Assembly: GCA_021783175.1 (NCBI GenBank)
Contig: JAJXUF010000002.1
Span: forward strand, 1 to 64,000
From: Pseudomonadota bacterium
GTDB lineage: Bacteria > Pseudomonadota > Gammaproteobacteria > Acidiferrobacterales > UBA6901
Direction of reading: 5' to 3'
DNA: 64,000 nt
A program made the position numbers and the translations under genes. Of this stretch, positions 35,984 through 47,384 are shown in pieces. The notes beneath the pieces are model-generated. The model ran no database searches. It was not told the DNA's origin and saw only the letters and a list, made by a program, of their open reading frames with translations. Position 1 is the first letter of the stretch; the number at the start of each line of letters is the position of its first letter.

Positions 35984-36649
35984 TCAGGGGTACGCCAATA
36001 CCACGCCCTTAATGCCTGTCTGCCTCGCGATATGCGCCTGTAGCATTCTGGCCTCGCTATTCTTCTTAACCGGACCGACACGCACTCGGACACCAATTTT
36101 TCCGTCGAGTTTCACCCGGTCGAGTTCTGCCCTGAAACCCTTGCGCTCAAGCTTCTGCTTGACGCGCAAAGCGTTCGTACGATTGGAAAAGGCGCCGAGC
36201 TGTATCACCCAACCGTGCGTAACGCTCGCCTTCGCAACATGCACCGCCTGATGCCGGATGTGGGCGGGTGCCACTGAGCGTGCCTTTTTTGGTGCCAATT
36301 CTGGCGTTGCCGGAGGGTTCTGCTCAGCGCTTGCTGGAGCAGTCGACTCCGGCACTTGCGCCGCTGGCTGGCCGCTGGCAGCCGGGGCCTGAGCACCGGG
36401 GGTCATGGGCATGGGCGGCGGCACTGCCTGAGCCGGATTCACCGGTTCGGGCTGCGCCGGCGCAACCGGTGTTACTTCGACCTTGCTGTCCGGTACGGGC
36501 GTTTCCGCTACCGGAGCAGTGGGTACCTGGGGTGCCCGGTTCTTCAGAATCAGAGGAACGATAATTACAGCCGCGGCCACCAGCACGACGGCGCCGACGA
36601 TGCGGTGCTTTGGATTGAAACTGCGACTCGTATCTTCTCGCTCGGCCAA
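35984..36649 (-). CDS. dedD: SPOR domain protein, DedD-like
   Basis: This 221-residue bitopic protein probably binds septal peptidoglycan. It has one membrane helix (about residues 18-36, IVGAVVLVAAAVIIVPLIL) after a short cytoplasmic N-terminus. A Pro/Ala-rich linker covers about 45-135, and a C-terminal SPOR domain begins VIQLGAFSNRTNALRVKQKL. No ATG begins the gene; the TTG at 36649 is chosen because AAGGGG lies about ten bases upstream and it gives the expected N-terminus. The open frame continues 114 codons further into folC's end, which is not believable coding sequence. Confidence 0.85.
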   Translation of the reverse strand: MAEREDTSRSFNPKHRIVGAVVLVAAAVIIVPLILKNRAPQVPTAPVAETPVPDSKVEVTPVAPAQPEPVNPAQAVPPPMPMTPGAQAPAASGQPAAQVPESTAPASAEQNPPATPELAPKKARSVAPAHIRHQAVHVAKASVTHGWVIQLGAFSNRTNALRVKQKLERKGFRAELDRVKLDGKIGVRVRVGPVKKNSEARMLQAHIARQTGIKGVVLAYP

Positions 36650-36756
36650 GCTTTTACCCCTTTGCAGGATGTGACAGAAAATTGTCCCGGCCGTTTTGCG
36701 ACGGCCCGTCAGACATCCACTGGCAGCAACTTGCGATGTGAATGTCCGTGACGCCG

Positions 36757-38070
36757 TTAAGAACCGCGCGCGCTGCGCTCGATTGAAAGCGCGCGCATTA
36801 TAGCACCCACCGTGTAAAACGACCCAAAGATCACTACGCGATCTGACTGCAGGGCCTGCGCCATAGCGGCTGAATATGCCTCGCCGGGATTCTTGTGCCG
36901 CGTCGCTGGCGCACTTACCCCGGCGGCGCGAAGGGCGTCCTCCATCTGCTCGGCGCTCGCTCCGCGCGCCGTGGCAAGCGTGGCCAGATGCCAAACATCA
37001 ACCACGCCGGCCAGGGCGGCAAGCACATCCGTCATGGGTTTGTCTCGCAGCATTCCGGCTACGGCCAGCGTCTTGCCGTCGATTCTTTGCGACTTGAGGG
37101 TTGCAGCAAGCGCCTGCGCCGCCTGGGCATTATGCGCCACGTCCAGAACGCGTACCGGTGTTCCGGGAAGGGTTTGAAAACGGCCCGGCAAAACTGCCGC
37201 TAGCAGGCCAGCGCGCACGTCCCCCTGGGTCACCGGAAAGCGCGCTGCCACACACTCCAGCGCCATCAGAGCGCCCGAGGCGTTGCGAAGCTGATAGTCC
37301 CCGCGCATGGCCGGGTACGGCAGCGCGGCGCGTACCCGCTCAATTCGCGGGGCGCTGGCGCGCCAGGTCCAATCAGCCACCCCGCGTTCGAAACCGAAAT
37401 CGTGACCGATGCGCAGTAAATTCGCTCCTACCCGCGAGGCGCTTTGGGCAATCGAATCCGGCGGTTGCGGGTCGGCACAGATGGCCGGTCGTCCGGCGCG
37501 GAAAATACCCGCCTTTTCGCGCCCGATAGATTCGCGATCCGGCCCGAGCCAATCGGTGTGGTCGATGCCGATTGAGCTTATGACCGCAACATCAGCATCC
37601 CAAAGATTTACCGCATCCAGACGCCCCCCGAGGCCTATCTCGAGAATTGCAATATCGATTTGTTGCCAGCGGAATAGGTCTGCCGCCGCGAGAGTTCCGA
37701 ATTCGAAATAGGTGAGGTTGGTTGCGCCACGAGCCGCCTCAACGCGTTCAAACGCAGCGCACAATTCGCTGTCGCTCACCGCGACAGAGGAGACGCGCAC
37801 GCGTTCGTTGTAGTCGCTAAGGTGCGGCGAAGTATAGGCTCCGACGCGGTAGCCTGCGGCATGCAGGATGGCTTCCAGCATTGCCACAGTTGAACCCTTG
37901 CCATTGGTTCCTGCGACAGAAATAACCGGGAAAGGAAGGTGTTCTAGCGCGAGACGTCCCGCGACCTCGCGTACACGCTCAAGCCCAAGCTCGATCTCGC
38001 GCGGATGGAGCGTCTCCATCCAGCTGAGCCAGCTAGCGAGCGAATTAGATTGCGGAAACTCGGCGGTCAC
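36757..38070 (-). CDS. folC: Folylpolyglutamate/dihydrofolate synthase
   Basis: This 437-residue ligase joins glutamate to dihydropteroate and extends folate polyglutamates. The ATP-binding loop is [16 protein letters not shown], followed by [14 protein letters not shown] and [12 protein letters not shown]. The C-terminal domain (about 290-437) includes [14 protein letters not shown]. It starts with GTG overlapping the accD stop (GTGA). Confidence 0.95.
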   Translation of the reverse strand: MTAEFPQSNSLASWLSWMETLHPREIELGLERVREVAGRLALEHLPFPVISVAGTNGKGSTVAMLEAILHAAGYRVGAYTSPHLSDYNERVRVSSVAVSDSELCAAFERVEAARGATNLTYFEFGTLAAADLFRWQQIDIAILEIGLGGRLDAVNLWDADVAVISSIGIDHTDWLGPDRESIGREKAGIFRAGRPAICADPQPPDSIAQSASRVGANLLRIGHDFGFERGVADWTWRASAPRIERVRAALPYPAMRGDYQLRNASGALMALECVAARFPVTQGDVRAGLLAAVLPGRFQTLPGTPVRVLDVAHNAQAAQALAATLKSQRIDGKTLAVAGMLRDKPMTDVLAALAGVVDVWHLATLATARGASAEQMEDALRAAGVSAPATRHKNPGEAYSAAMAQALQSDRVVIFGSFYTVGAIMRALSIERSARGS

Positions 38071-38954
38071 GCAGCCGGGGACTGGCTCGCTGCAGCCTTG
38101 AGTCGCCTGTCGCCAAGAAGCGACAGCAACAGCGCGATCCGATCGCGCATTTCGCGCCGGTCTACGATCATGTCAACGGCACCGTGGTCGAGCAGAAACT
38201 CTGAACGCTGAAATCCGGCCGGCAGTGTTTCACGTACCGTTTGCTCTATGACGCGCGGCCCGGCAAAACCGATCAAGGCTTTAGGCTCGGCAACGATGAC
38301 ATCCCCAAGCATTGCGAAGCTCGCCGACACGCCGCCCATCGTCGGATCGGTTAGCACCGATATGTAGGGCAGGCGGTGTTCCGCCATGCGCGTCAGCGCT
38401 GCGCTGGTCTTGGCCATCTGCATGAGCGACAGAAGCGCTTCCTGCATGCGCGCGCCGCCGCTCGCGGAAAAGCAAACGAGAGGTATGCCATGTTCTAGAC
38501 AGGCACTGACCCCGCGCACAAACCGTTCGCCCACGACAGAACCCATGGAACCGCCCATAAAACCGAATTCGAAAACTGCGGCGACCAACGGCACATCGAG
38601 CAAAGTACCCTGAATCACAACAAGAGCATCCTTCTCACCGGTCGTTTTTTGCGCTTCTTCCAGGCGATCCTTGTAGCGCTTGCTGTCCTTGAACTTAAGC
38701 GCATCCACCGGATGCAGATTCGCGCCAATCTCCACGCGCGGCTCCTTGTCGAGAAACAGGTCGATCCGCCGGCGCGCGCTGATGCGCATGTGATAATCGC
38801 ACTTCGGACAAACGTCCATGTTGCTTTCGATCTCGGCGCTGTAGAGAACTGCGTTGCAGCCGGGGCATTTGCGCCACAAACCTTCGGGGACCGCCTTCTT
38901 TCCTGCGCTCCGGCTCTGGATCTTTGGCGGGAGCAGCTTGTCGAACCAGCTCAT
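38067..38954 (-). CDS. accD: Acetyl-CoA carboxylase carboxyltransferase subunit beta
   Basis: This 295-residue subunit, with AccA, transfers CO2 from biotin to acetyl-CoA. The N-terminal zinc ribbon is [13 protein letters not shown] ... CPKC. The carboxyltransferase core includes [28 protein letters not shown] and [16 protein letters not shown]. It starts at an ATG that overlaps the trpA stop by four bases. Confidence 0.97.
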   Translation of the reverse strand: MSWFDKLLPPKIQSRSAGKKAVPEGLWRKCPGCNAVLYSAEIESNMDVCPKCDYHMRISARRRIDLFLDKEPRVEIGANLHPVDALKFKDSKRYKDRLEEAQKTTGEKDALVVIQGTLLDVPLVAAVFEFGFMGGSMGSVVGERFVRGVSACLEHGIPLVCFSASGGARMQEALLSLMQMAKTSAALTRMAEHRLPYISVLTDPTMGGVSASFAMLGDVIVAEPKALIGFAGPRVIEQTVRETLPAGFQRSEFLLDHGAVDMIVDRREMRDRIALLLSLLGDRRLKAAASQSPAA

Positions 38955-39799
38955 CTTTGCACTCCAGTAACCGGATCGCTTGCGTGCGCCGTCGCCCCAT
39001 CCATCGCGGCGCGCAGCTGACCTAGAAACGACGCGACTTCACCGGCAATGCGATCCGGCTGTGAAGCCAGCTCGCCTATGCGCCGCACCAAGGCGCTTCC
39101 TACTATCACCGCATCGGCAAAACCGGCCACCTTGGCGGCCGTTTCCGCATTACTGATGCCGAAACCGACGCCTACGGGCAAACGGGTCTGCGCACGAATG
39201 GCGCGCACTTTGTTCATCACCTCGGCAAGGTCCAGATTTGCAGCTCCGGTGACACCGCGTAACGAGACATAATAGACGAATCCGCTCGCAACCTGTGCTA
39301 TGCGGCGCACACGTTCGCTGTCGCTGGTAGGTGCTAGCAGAAATACCGGATCGAGGCCACGCGGTCTGAGTGCGGCAATCAGCTCTCCGGCCTCCTCCGG
39401 CGGCAGATCCACGGTAAGGACGCCGTCTACGCCAGCCTCCTGTGCCAGTTCGGCGAAACGCTCGTAGCCCATAACCTCCACGGGATTCAGATAACCCATC
39501 AGCACGACAGGGGTGTGCCTGTCCTGCTCGCGGAATTCACGCACCATTGCTAAAACGCCCGTCAGGCTCACATGGTGCGCCAGCGCGCGCTCACTCGCCT
39601 TCTGGATCACGGGACCGTCCGCCATGGGATCAGAGAACGGCACGCCCAACTCGATCACGTCGGCACCGGCACCCACCAGCGCATGCATGAGCGGCACCGT
39701 GACGTGCGGTTCCGGGTCACCCGCCGTGACAAAAGGAATCAGGGCCACGCGGCCTTTGGTCCTGAGCGTCTTAAAGCGGTCTGCAAGCCGGCCGGTCAC
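38951..39799 (-). CDS. trpA: Tryptophan synthase alpha chain
   Basis: This 282-residue subunit cleaves indole-3-glycerol phosphate to indole. Catalytic glutamate and aspartate regions are [19 protein letters not shown] and [13 protein letters not shown]; the phosphate site is seen in [11 protein letters not shown] and VIVGSALV. It begins with GTG overlapping the trpB stop (GTGA) and ends overlapping accD's start. Confidence 0.97.
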   Translation of the reverse strand: MTGRLADRFKTLRTKGRVALIPFVTAGDPEPHVTVPLMHALVGAGADVIELGVPFSDPMADGPVIQKASERALAHHVSLTGVLAMVREFREQDRHTPVVLMGYLNPVEVMGYERFAELAQEAGVDGVLTVDLPPEEAGELIAALRPRGLDPVFLLAPTSDSERVRRIAQVASGFVYYVSLRGVTGAANLDLAEVMNKVRAIRAQTRLPVGVGFGISNAETAAKVAGFADAVIVGSALVRRIGELASQPDRIAGEVASFLGQLRAAMDGATAHASDPVTGVQR

Positions 39800-40992
39800 A
39801 GCGTTATCCCTTCACGCGCAGCAATGGTGTGCACGTCTTTGTCGCCGCGACCGGACAAGTTGACCACCATGCAGGCATCCGGACCAAGCTCGCTTGCCAG
39901 CTTGGTTGCATAGGCAATCGCGTGGCTCGATTCAAGCGCCGGCATGATGCCCTCAATGCGCGTCAGCAGGTGAAAGGCCTCCATGGCCTCATCATCGGTC
40001 ACCGCGACGTAGTTAGCGCGCCCGCAGTCCTTAAGCCACGCATGTTCCGGACCGACTCCTGGGTAATCAAGGCCCGCGGATATTGAATGGGTCTCGATGA
40101 TCTGTCCGTCGTCCGTTTCCATAAGATATGTGCGGTTGCCGTGGAGCACGCCCGGACGACCGGCAGATAGGGGCGCTGCGTGCTGTCCGGTCGCAAGACC
40201 CTTGCCGGCGGCCTCGACCCCGTAAAGTGCAACACTGGTCTCGTCGAGGAAGGGATAAAAAAGACCCATCGCATTGGAGCCGCCGCCGACACAGGCGACC
40301 AGCGCGTCTGGCAATCGACCCTCGAACTCCATGATCTGATAGCGCACTTCTTTGCCGATTACGGCCTGGAAATCGCGCACCATGGCCGGATATGGATGGG
40401 GGCCGGCCACCGTTCCAATGATGTAAAAGGTGCTGTCGACATTGGTGACCCAGTCGCGCATGGCCTCGTTCAGGGCGTCCTTGAGAGTGCGCGACCCGGA
40501 GGTCACCGGCACCACCTGCGCCCCGAGGAGCTTCATGCGGTAGACGTTGATCGCCTGGCGCTGGATGTCTTCGGCGCCCATGTAGACCACACACTCAAGT
40601 CCGAGGCGGGCAGCCACGGTCGCTGTGGCGACGCCGTGCTGGCCGGCACCGGTCTCGGCGATGACGCGGGTCTTGCCCATACGCTTGGCAAGCAGGGCCT
40701 GTCCCACGGTGTTATTGATTTTATGCGCACCGGTGTGATTAAGGTCCTCGCGCTTAAGATAAATGCGCGCTCCACCGATTCTTGCCGCAAGTCGCCGCGC
40801 TGGATAAAGCGGTGACGGTCGACCGACAAAGAGACGCAGATCCTCACTGAATTCTTCTTGGAACGCGATATCACCGCGCAGGCGCTCATACGCCGCCTGC
40901 AGCTCAAGCAACGGCTGCATCAGCGTTTCGGAAACGAATCGCCCGCCATATCTTCCGAAGTGCCCGCCTTCGTCGGGCAGTGCATAACCCAT
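39796..40992 (-). CDS. trpB: Tryptophan synthase beta chain
   Basis: This 398-residue PLP enzyme joins indole and serine to form tryptophan. The PLP lysine is in [19 protein letters not shown], the COMM-domain entry in [14 protein letters not shown], and the cofactor-phosphate loop in [10 protein letters not shown]. Standard TrpB1 type, consistent with an adjacent TrpA partner. It begins two bases after the trpF stop. Confidence 0.97.
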   Translation of the reverse strand: MGYALPDEGGHFGRYGGRFVSETLMQPLLELQAAYERLRGDIAFQEEFSEDLRLFVGRPSPLYPARRLAARIGGARIYLKREDLNHTGAHKINNTVGQALLAKRMGKTRVIAETGAGQHGVATATVAARLGLECVVYMGAEDIQRQAINVYRMKLLGAQVVPVTSGSRTLKDALNEAMRDWVTNVDSTFYIIGTVAGPHPYPAMVRDFQAVIGKEVRYQIMEFEGRLPDALVACVGGGSNAMGLFYPFLDETSVALYGVEAAGKGLATGQHAAPLSAGRPGVLHGNRTYLMETDDGQIIETHSISAGLDYPGVGPEHAWLKDCGRANYVAVTDDEAMEAFHLLTRIEGIMPALESSHAIAYATKLASELGPDACMVVNLSGRGDKDVHTIAAREGITL

Positions 40993-40994
40993 TG

Positions 40995-41627
40995 TTAATC
41001 CGCTCCGCCTGAAGCGATTGTTACGTTGCGCATGAACGCGGCGATCTTGGCCGCGTCCTTGATGCCCTTGCTACGTTCGACTCCGCTGCTCACGTCCACC
41101 GCGAATGGCCGAACCCGCGTTATCGCTTCTCCGACATTCTCCGGCGTCAGTCCTCCGGCCAGAATCACGCGTCGGTCAAATCCGCGCGGCATACGTTCCC
41201 AGTCAAAGCGCCGGCCGCTACCACCGGCCATTTCGGGACTATATGTGTCGAACACGAATCCAGTGGCATCGGCATAGTTGCGCGCTACGAGTGCCGGATC
41301 CTCGTCGTCACGCACATGCACGGCCTTCAGGTATGGCCGCTGGTACAGCCGGCAATCTTCCGGCCTCTCACGTCCGTGAAATTGTAGCAAGTCCAGCGGT
41401 ACAACGCTGAGCACCTGGCGGATGCGCTCTTCCGGCGCATCCACAAACAATCCGACCACAGTAAGAAACGGCGGCAAGGCCTGTGCAATGGCTCGTGCGC
41501 CTTCCGCTTCGATGAAACGCGGACTCTTCTTCTCGAAAACGAAACCAATCGCGTCCGCACCTGCGTCGGCTGCCGCCAACGCATCCTCGAGGCGGGTGAT
41601 CCCGCAGATCTTTACGCGTGTACGCAT
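40995..41627 (-). CDS. trpF: Phosphoribosylanthranilate isomerase
   Basis: This 210-residue TIM-barrel enzyme carries out the Amadori rearrangement in tryptophan synthesis. Signatures are [53 protein letters not shown] and [14 protein letters not shown]. It lies 25 bases after truA and directly before trpB. Confidence 0.96.
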   Translation of the reverse strand: MRTRVKICGITRLEDALAAADAGADAIGFVFEKKSPRFIEAEGARAIAQALPPFLTVVGLFVDAPEERIRQVLSVVPLDLLQFHGRERPEDCRLYQRPYLKAVHVRDDEDPALVARNYADATGFVFDTYSPEMAGGSGRRFDWERMPRGFDRRVILAGGLTPENVGEAITRVRPFAVDVSSGVERSKGIKDAAKIAAFMRNVTIASGGAD

Positions 41628-41652
41628 ACGTGCCAGAACCGAACGTCGCAGC

Positions 41653-42432
41653 TTACCAGAGGCCGGAGACTGACGAAAGCGCGGGGATACCGTGGTGAGC
41701 CGGGTATTCCACGGCCGTAAGATAAAGCCCCTCAGCGGCCGCGGTTATGCCGCCAACCGTGCGGTCGCGCGCTTCAAGGACTTCGCCTGCCCATTCCGGG
41801 GGCTTCTCGCCAGCACCGATACTCATGAGTACTCCCGCCAGGTTTCGCACCATGTGATGAAGAAACGCATTAGCCGCGGCTGTTATTGTCACGATGTCGC
41901 CGCGGCGCGCCACTTCCAGACGGCGCAATTCGCGCACCGGGCTTTTTGCCTGGCATTGCACCGCGCGGTAAGAAGAGAAATCGTGGGTCCCGATGAGCAA
42001 TCGCGCCGCTTCTTCCATGCGCACCACGTCCAGCCGACGGTACTCATGTGTGACACGGCGTGCCAGAACGGTTGGTCGTACCGAACGATTGAGAATCACG
42101 TAACGATACTCGCGGCCGGTGGCGGAAAAACGAGCATGAAATTCTGCCCCGACTTCTCCGGTCCACAGAAGCGCCACGGGCGCCGGAAGGTTGCTATTGG
42201 TTCCGCGCAGCCAAGCATGGTCAGTACGCGCAGCGTTTGTGTCAAAATGAATCACCTGTGCACAGGCGTGCACCCCGGCGTCGGTACGGCCGGCGGTAAT
42301 TGTCCGTACCGGATGGTTGGCCACCTGGCTGAGAGCTTCTTCGACGCAACCCTGGACGGTGCGCTCCCCTTCCTGCAGCTGCCAGCCGCTAAAGCCGGAT
42401 CCATCGTATTCGATGATGGCGGCAATTCGCAT
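41653..42432 (-). CDS. truA: tRNA pseudouridine(38-40) synthase
   Basis: This 259-residue enzyme modifies uridines 38-40 in the tRNA anticodon arm. The catalytic aspartate is in TAGRTDAGVHA, and other family segments are EYDGSGFSGWQLQ, YRYVILNR and FLHHMVRNLAGVLMSIG. It leads the truA-trpF-trpB-trpA-accD-folC run. Confidence 0.96.
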   Translation of the reverse strand: MRIAAIIEYDGSGFSGWQLQEGERTVQGCVEEALSQVANHPVRTITAGRTDAGVHACAQVIHFDTNAARTDHAWLRGTNSNLPAPVALLWTGEVGAEFHARFSATGREYRYVILNRSVRPTVLARRVTHEYRRLDVVRMEEAARLLIGTHDFSSYRAVQCQAKSPVRELRRLEVARRGDIVTITAAANAFLHHMVRNLAGVLMSIGAGEKPPEWAGEVLEARDRTVGGITAAAEGLYLTAVEYPAHHGIPALSSVSGLW

Positions 42433-42879
42433 ATTCGGTGCATTTTACACGCAATTGCTGCCGTGCAGCGCATTCCGCTGCCGCACTGCAGGTCGGGGCT
42501 TGACCGGTCTTTACCGCAGCAGTCTGGAGTTTGAGCCGGGCGATCTGCTCGCGGCCGAGCCGGATATTTTCCTTGGCAACACCCTCGTTTCTGCGTCATG
42601 CAGATTGAGCAGTTAGAAACGACCCGTCAACGCCCGGCTAGGGTAGATGAACCGATTGGCGGGGTGATGCTGATCGGAGCGAACTCCTGCTCTGATTCCG
42701 TTGTGCAATTTAAGTGTGAATACCGTTGCGCAATAGAAGACGCCCGGCAATTCCTCAACCTGGAATTAAACCGGATCTGAATACCGAAACGTCCTTAGCA
42801 TCTTTGAAAAAGATTAATGAAACGACAATCCCGAAAACCAATGGCCGTTTCGATCCCCCACCCTTCGCCGTCGCGCCGC
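42433..42879. other. Gap between parC and truA, no intact gene
   Basis: In many relatives fimV and asd stand upstream of truA, but here there are 447 bases without a convincing gene before parC. The minus strand near 42440-42590 has a protein-like stretch (VAKENIRLGREQIARLKLQ) without a start codon. It could be a relic, but I cannot assign it. No terminator with a T-run is evident after parC. Confidence 0.5.
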
Positions 42880-45204
42880 TCACGCCTCCTGGACATCTAT
42901 TTCCTTGACTTCCTGATGCCCTCTGGGAAGCTTTGAGCCGCGCAAAGCGCGTTCCCCGACATACTGGTCAATGTCATTACCTGAGCGCAGCAAAAGCTCG
43001 CCCTTGCCCGTGCGTAGCAGCAATCTCTGGCCTTCGCGAAATACGGCGATGCCGGCGAGAAATTCCTCGCGCTTGGCTACTTTCGGTCCGGGAATATTGA
43101 GGATCTTCTCGCCTTTGCCCTTTTCCATCGCTGGCAGCTCGGCAACCATGAACACCAAGATATTGCCCTTATTGGTTACAGCTGCGAGCCAGTCGTTTTC
43201 CATGTCGGCTACGCGCCGCGGGACGAGCGCTCTGGAACCCTTAGGGACCTTCAGCACAGCCTTGCCCGCACGTCGATCGGTGATGAGATCGGCGAGCGTG
43301 CAGATGAAGCCGTATCCGGCGTCCGAGGCAATGAGGTACTGATCCTCAGGCGCCCCCATCATGACTCCTGCCCACATGGCGCCGGGCGGCGGATTCAGGC
43401 TGGAGGCCAGCGGTTCGCCATGACCCCGTGCCGATGGCAGTTTGTGTGCCGGAAGAGTATAGGTGCGGCCAGCCGAATCCAAAAACACCGCAAGCTGATT
43501 GCTCTTGCCGCGCGCCGCCTGCAGGAACCTGTCGCCAGTCTTATAGTCCAGCGCCCGCGCGTCGACTTCGTGCCCCTTGGCGGCACGCACCCAACCTTTT
43601 TCCGACAACACCACTGTGATTGGTTCTGTCGGAAGCAGCTGGGTTACATCGATTGCCTTGGCTTCGCCGCGCTCGACCAACGGCGAACGCCGCGCATCGC
43701 CGAACTCTTCGGCATCGGCGATAAGCTCGTCACGCACCTTGTTGCGCAACTTCTGGTTTGACTTGAGCGTATTTTCCAAGTCATCGCGCTCTTTGCGCAG
43801 CTCCTTCTGCTCGCCGCGGATCTTCATTTCTTCGAGCTTGGCGAGATGGCGCAGCTTGGTCTCAAGAATGGCTTCCGCCTGGATCTCGGACAATTTAAAT
43901 CGCCGCATCAATACAGGCTTGGGCTCATCCTCGGTCCGGATTATCCGGATGACTTCGTCCAGATTGAGGTAGGCTGCGAGCAAGCCGTCCAGAATGTGCA
44001 GTCGCGCATTGACCTTGTCCAGGCGGTGCTGTAATCGCCGGCGCACTGTCTCGATGCGAAACTTAAGCCACTCTGCCAGCAGATCCTTAAGCGCAAATAC
44101 TCGCGGGCGGCCGTCCAACCCGATCATATTGATGTTGACTCGGTATGAGCGCTCGAGATCTGTGGTCGCAAAAAGATGATCCATTAGCTCCACCGGATCG
44201 ATGCGCCCGCTACGCGGTACTATTACGAGGCGAATCGGATTCTCGTGGTCTGATTCGTCGCGCAGATCGTCGACCATAGGCAGCTTTTTTTGCTGCATCT
44301 GTTGCGCGATCTGTTCCAGGACTTTGGCTGGCGATACCTGGTAGGGCAACGCAGTGATGACGATATCGCCGTTCTCACGGCTCCATCTGGCGCGCGCCCG
44401 TATCGAGCCGATGCCGGTGTTATACATCGAGCGGATTTCCGCCTTCGGCGTGACGATTTCCGCTTCGGTCGGATAGTCCGGGCCTTGAATGTGCTTCATC
44501 AGCTCGCCGGTAGTGGCATCCGGTTTTTCCAAAAGCCGCACGCAGGCGGCAGTCACTTCGCGCGCGTTGTGTGGCGGGATATCCGTAGCCATGCCGACAG
44601 CGATGCCCGTAGTTCCGTTCAGAAGCACGTGCGGCAGGCGTGCCGGCATGACCTTTGGCTCTTCCAGCGTGCCGTCAAAATTTGCCTGCCATTCGACTGT
44701 CCCCTGCTCCAGTTCCGCAAGCAGCACCTGGGCAAAAGGCGTGAGGCGCGATTCGGTGTAGCGCATCGCGGCAAATGACTTTGGATCATCCGGCGAACCC
44801 CAGTTTCCCTGGCCATCGACGAGCGGATAGCGGTAACTGAACGGCTGTGCCATGAGCACCATCGCCTCGTAGCATGCGGTATCACCGTGCGGGTGATACT
44901 TGCCCAACACGTCACCTACAGTACGCGCCGATTTTTTATATTTGGCGGCAGCCGAGAGTCCAAGTTCCGACATCGCGTAAACGATTCGGCGCTGCACGGG
45001 CTTGAGTCCGTCAGTGATGCTTGGCAGTGCCCGGTCCAGCACGACATACATCGAGTAGTCTAGATAAGCTTTCTCGGTAAATGTCGCAAGCGGCAGCCTT
45101 TCGATCGAGGCAACCCGCGGACGCGCCTCTATTGAGGTAGCCTTGCCGCGCGCGGCAAGGGGCTTTTTCGGAGGTGTGGACTTACCAGATGACTTCTTGG
45201 CCAT
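42880..45204 (-). CDS. parC: DNA topoisomerase IV subunit A
   Basis: This 774-residue subunit breaks and rejoins DNA to decatenate sister chromosomes. A Lys/Pro-rich N-terminal extension of about 30 residues precedes the core. The catalytic tyrosine is in [14 protein letters not shown]. The quinolone-resistance-determining region reads [14 protein letters not shown], with Thr where E. coli ParC has Ser80. The C-terminal beta-pinwheel is present ([29 protein letters not shown]). The length and the partner parE upstream distinguish it from GyrA. Confidence 0.95.
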   Translation of the reverse strand: MAKKSSGKSTPPKKPLAARGKATSIEARPRVASIERLPLATFTEKAYLDYSMYVVLDRALPSITDGLKPVQRRIVYAMSELGLSAAAKYKKSARTVGDVLGKYHPHGDTACYEAMVLMAQPFSYRYPLVDGQGNWGSPDDPKSFAAMRYTESRLTPFAQVLLAELEQGTVEWQANFDGTLEEPKVMPARLPHVLLNGTTGIAVGMATDIPPHNAREVTAACVRLLEKPDATTGELMKHIQGPDYPTEAEIVTPKAEIRSMYNTGIGSIRARARWSRENGDIVITALPYQVSPAKVLEQIAQQMQQKKLPMVDDLRDESDHENPIRLVIVPRSGRIDPVELMDHLFATTDLERSYRVNINMIGLDGRPRVFALKDLLAEWLKFRIETVRRRLQHRLDKVNARLHILDGLLAAYLNLDEVIRIIRTEDEPKPVLMRRFKLSEIQAEAILETKLRHLAKLEEMKIRGEQKELRKERDDLENTLKSNQKLRNKVRDELIADAEEFGDARRSPLVERGEAKAIDVTQLLPTEPITVVLSEKGWVRAAKGHEVDARALDYKTGDRFLQAARGKSNQLAVFLDSAGRTYTLPAHKLPSARGHGEPLASSLNPPPGAMWAGVMMGAPEDQYLIASDAGYGFICTLADLITDRRAGKAVLKVPKGSRALVPRRVADMENDWLAAVTNKGNILVFMVAELPAMEKGKGEKILNIPGPKVAKREEFLAGIAVFREGQRLLLRTGKGELLLRSGNDIDQYVGERALRGSKLPRGHQEVKEIDVQEA

Positions 45205-45288
45205 GACAAACCTTTCTCTGCTTGATAGGCGCTATGCGCGTGAAAAATCGGGGCGCTCTATGGGTGTAACGCACACGACGCGCACCGC

Positions 45289-47181
45289 TCAGCTTACGTC
45301 AGCCTTGTTGCCGTTTTTCTCCAGCCATTCCTTGCGATCCGCGGCTCGCTTTTTGGCGAGCATCATGTCCATGACACGATTTGTGTTGTCGCCCGATTTT
45401 ATCTCTAGCTGAACCAGACGGCGGGTATTGGGATCCATCACCGTTTCGCGCAGCTGTGGTGGATTCATCTCACCCAGACCTTTGAATCGGGTGACGCTTG
45501 GCCGTGCGCGCGGATTTTCCTTCTGAATGCGCTCCAGAATCTGCTTGCGTTCGCTTTCATCCAGCGCGTAATACACCGACTGCCCGACGTCGATGCGGAA
45601 AAGCGGTGGCATGGCAACGTACACATGTCCGGCAGCCACCAATGGCTTAAAGTGGCGCACGAACAGGGCGCACAGAAGAGTGGCAATGTGCGCGCCGTCG
45701 CTGTCGGCGTCGGCCAAAATGCAAACCTTGCCGTAGCGCAGACTCCCGAGTTCGCTTGAGCCCGGATCCACTCCCAGCGCTACAGCGATGTCATGCACTT
45801 CCTGCGAGCCGAGCACCTGCGTCGAATCTACCTCCCAGGTATTCAGGATCTTGCCGCGCAGGGGCATGATGGCCTGGAAATTCTTGTCGCGCGCCTGTTT
45901 GGCCGAGCCGCCGGCAGAATCGCCCTCCACGAGAAAAAGCTCGGTCATGGCCAGATCGCTCGAAAGGCAGTCAGCCAGCTTGCCGGGTAGCGCCGGACCG
46001 GCCCCAACTTTCTTGCGTTCAACCTTCTTTGCGGTGCGCTGGCGTTCCAGCGCTGTCTCAATGGCGAGATTGGCGATGCGCTCGGCGTCCGCCACATGCT
46101 GCATCAGCCACTGGGCAAAGGCATCCTTGGTGATGGTCCCGACGAAAGCCGCCGCTTCGCGCGAGGTAAGTCGCTCCTTGGTTTGACCCGAGAACTGCGG
46201 ATCGCGCATTTTGTAGGAAAGTACATACGCAGTGAGCCCCCAAACATCTTCCGGAGACAGCTTGAGACCGCGCGGCAGCAGGCTGCGGAATTCGCAGAAT
46301 TCGCGCAGGGCGTCAGTTAGCCCCTGGCGGAATCCGTTCACATGGGTGCCATCCTGCGCCGTGGGAATCAGATTGACGTAGCTCTCCAGGAGCGGTGAAT
46401 CGTTTTCTGGCGCCCACACGATTGCCCAGTCGAGTTCACCATCATTGTCGCGGAAACGACCCACAAACGGATCGGCCGGAATCAGCTCCTGCTTGCCAAG
46501 TTCGCTCAATAAGTAGTCCTTTAGCCCGTCTTCGTAATACCACGCTTCGTCGTTCTTGCTGTCGGATTCATCCTGAAAGGTAATGCGCAAGCCCGGACAG
46601 AGGACGCTTTTGGCACGCAGCACGTGCTTGAGCCTTGGAACGTGGAACTTCGGGCTGTCGAAGAATTTCTCATCCGGCCAGAAGCGCACCGTGGTACCCG
46701 TTGTGCGAGCACCGACGCTTCCGACGGTCTTCAGGTCGACGGCCTTCTGGCCATCGGCAAATACCATCTTGTATTCTTTGCCGCCGCGTTTGACGTAGAC
46801 CTCGAGCTTCTTGGACAGCGCATTGACCACGGACACACCCACCCCGTGCAGTCCGCCGGAGAAACTGTAGCTCTTGTTCGAGAACTTACCCCCGGCATGA
46901 AGGCGCGTCAGGATCACTTCCACGCCGGACACTCCCTCGCCCTTGTGCTTATCCACGGGCATGCCTCGCCCGTCGTCGCTCACCGCCAGCGAACCATCCT
47001 TGTAGAGCACCACATCGATGCGCGTTGCATGCCCGGCGATGGCTTCGTCGACGGAATTGTCGATCACTTCCTGCGCAAGATGGTTTGGGCGCTGTGTATC
47101 GGTGTACATCCCCGGACGCTTGCGCACGGGTTCAAGGCCGGTCAAAACTTCAATCGCGGACGCGTCGTAGGCCTGGCTCAT
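45289..47181 (-). CDS. parE: DNA topoisomerase IV subunit B
   Basis: This 630-residue ATPase subunit has the GHKL nucleotide-binding motifs QEVIDNSVDEAIAGHA, VSDDGRGMPVD and SGGLHGVGVSVVNAL. It also has the TOPRIM motifs LVEGDSAGGSAKQARD and ILADADSDGAHI. The length matches ParE and not the longer GyrB. parC follows 84 bases downstream; the pair forms one operon. Confidence 0.96.
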   Translation of the reverse strand: MSQAYDASAIEVLTGLEPVRKRPGMYTDTQRPNHLAQEVIDNSVDEAIAGHATRIDVVLYKDGSLAVSDDGRGMPVDKHKGEGVSGVEVILTRLHAGGKFSNKSYSFSGGLHGVGVSVVNALSKKLEVYVKRGGKEYKMVFADGQKAVDLKTVGSVGARTTGTTVRFWPDEKFFDSPKFHVPRLKHVLRAKSVLCPGLRITFQDESDSKNDEAWYYEDGLKDYLLSELGKQELIPADPFVGRFRDNDGELDWAIVWAPENDSPLLESYVNLIPTAQDGTHVNGFRQGLTDALREFCEFRSLLPRGLKLSPEDVWGLTAYVLSYKMRDPQFSGQTKERLTSREAAAFVGTITKDAFAQWLMQHVADAERIANLAIETALERQRTAKKVERKKVGAGPALPGKLADCLSSDLAMTELFLVEGDSAGGSAKQARDKNFQAIMPLRGKILNTWEVDSTQVLGSQEVHDIAVALGVDPGSSELGSLRYGKVCILADADSDGAHIATLLCALFVRHFKPLVAAGHVYVAMPPLFRIDVGQSVYYALDESERKQILERIQKENPRARPSVTRFKGLGEMNPPQLRETVMDPNTRRLVQLEIKSGDNTNRVMDMMLAKKRAADRKEWLEKNGNKADVS

Positions 47182-47384
47182 GGGGGCGGTTGGGACTCGC
47201 TAGGGCGGGATGAAGGAAACGTGCGTCTGCGGACATGACCACAGCCCGGCGAGCGCACGAGAAAATTGGCCAAGTCAGGTCGCAAACATGCGACCGCGGC
47301 CGCTAAAACCAGTGGGAACCCAGTCATTGGCGGCGCATTATAGCGCCTTGGCCGCGTGATGCGATAGACAGAAGTCGACCCGCG

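Noticed and set aside
36650..36994. A 114-codon N-terminal extension of the SPOR protein
   Set aside because: It lacks a believable start, overlaps the end of folC, and has non-coding-like sequence. The TTG at 36649 has a good ribosome-binding site.
42440..42785. Short frames of 60-115 residues on both strands between truA and parC
   Set aside because: No start with a ribosome-binding site and Cys/Arg-rich composition typical of shadows. Only a weak relic is mentioned.
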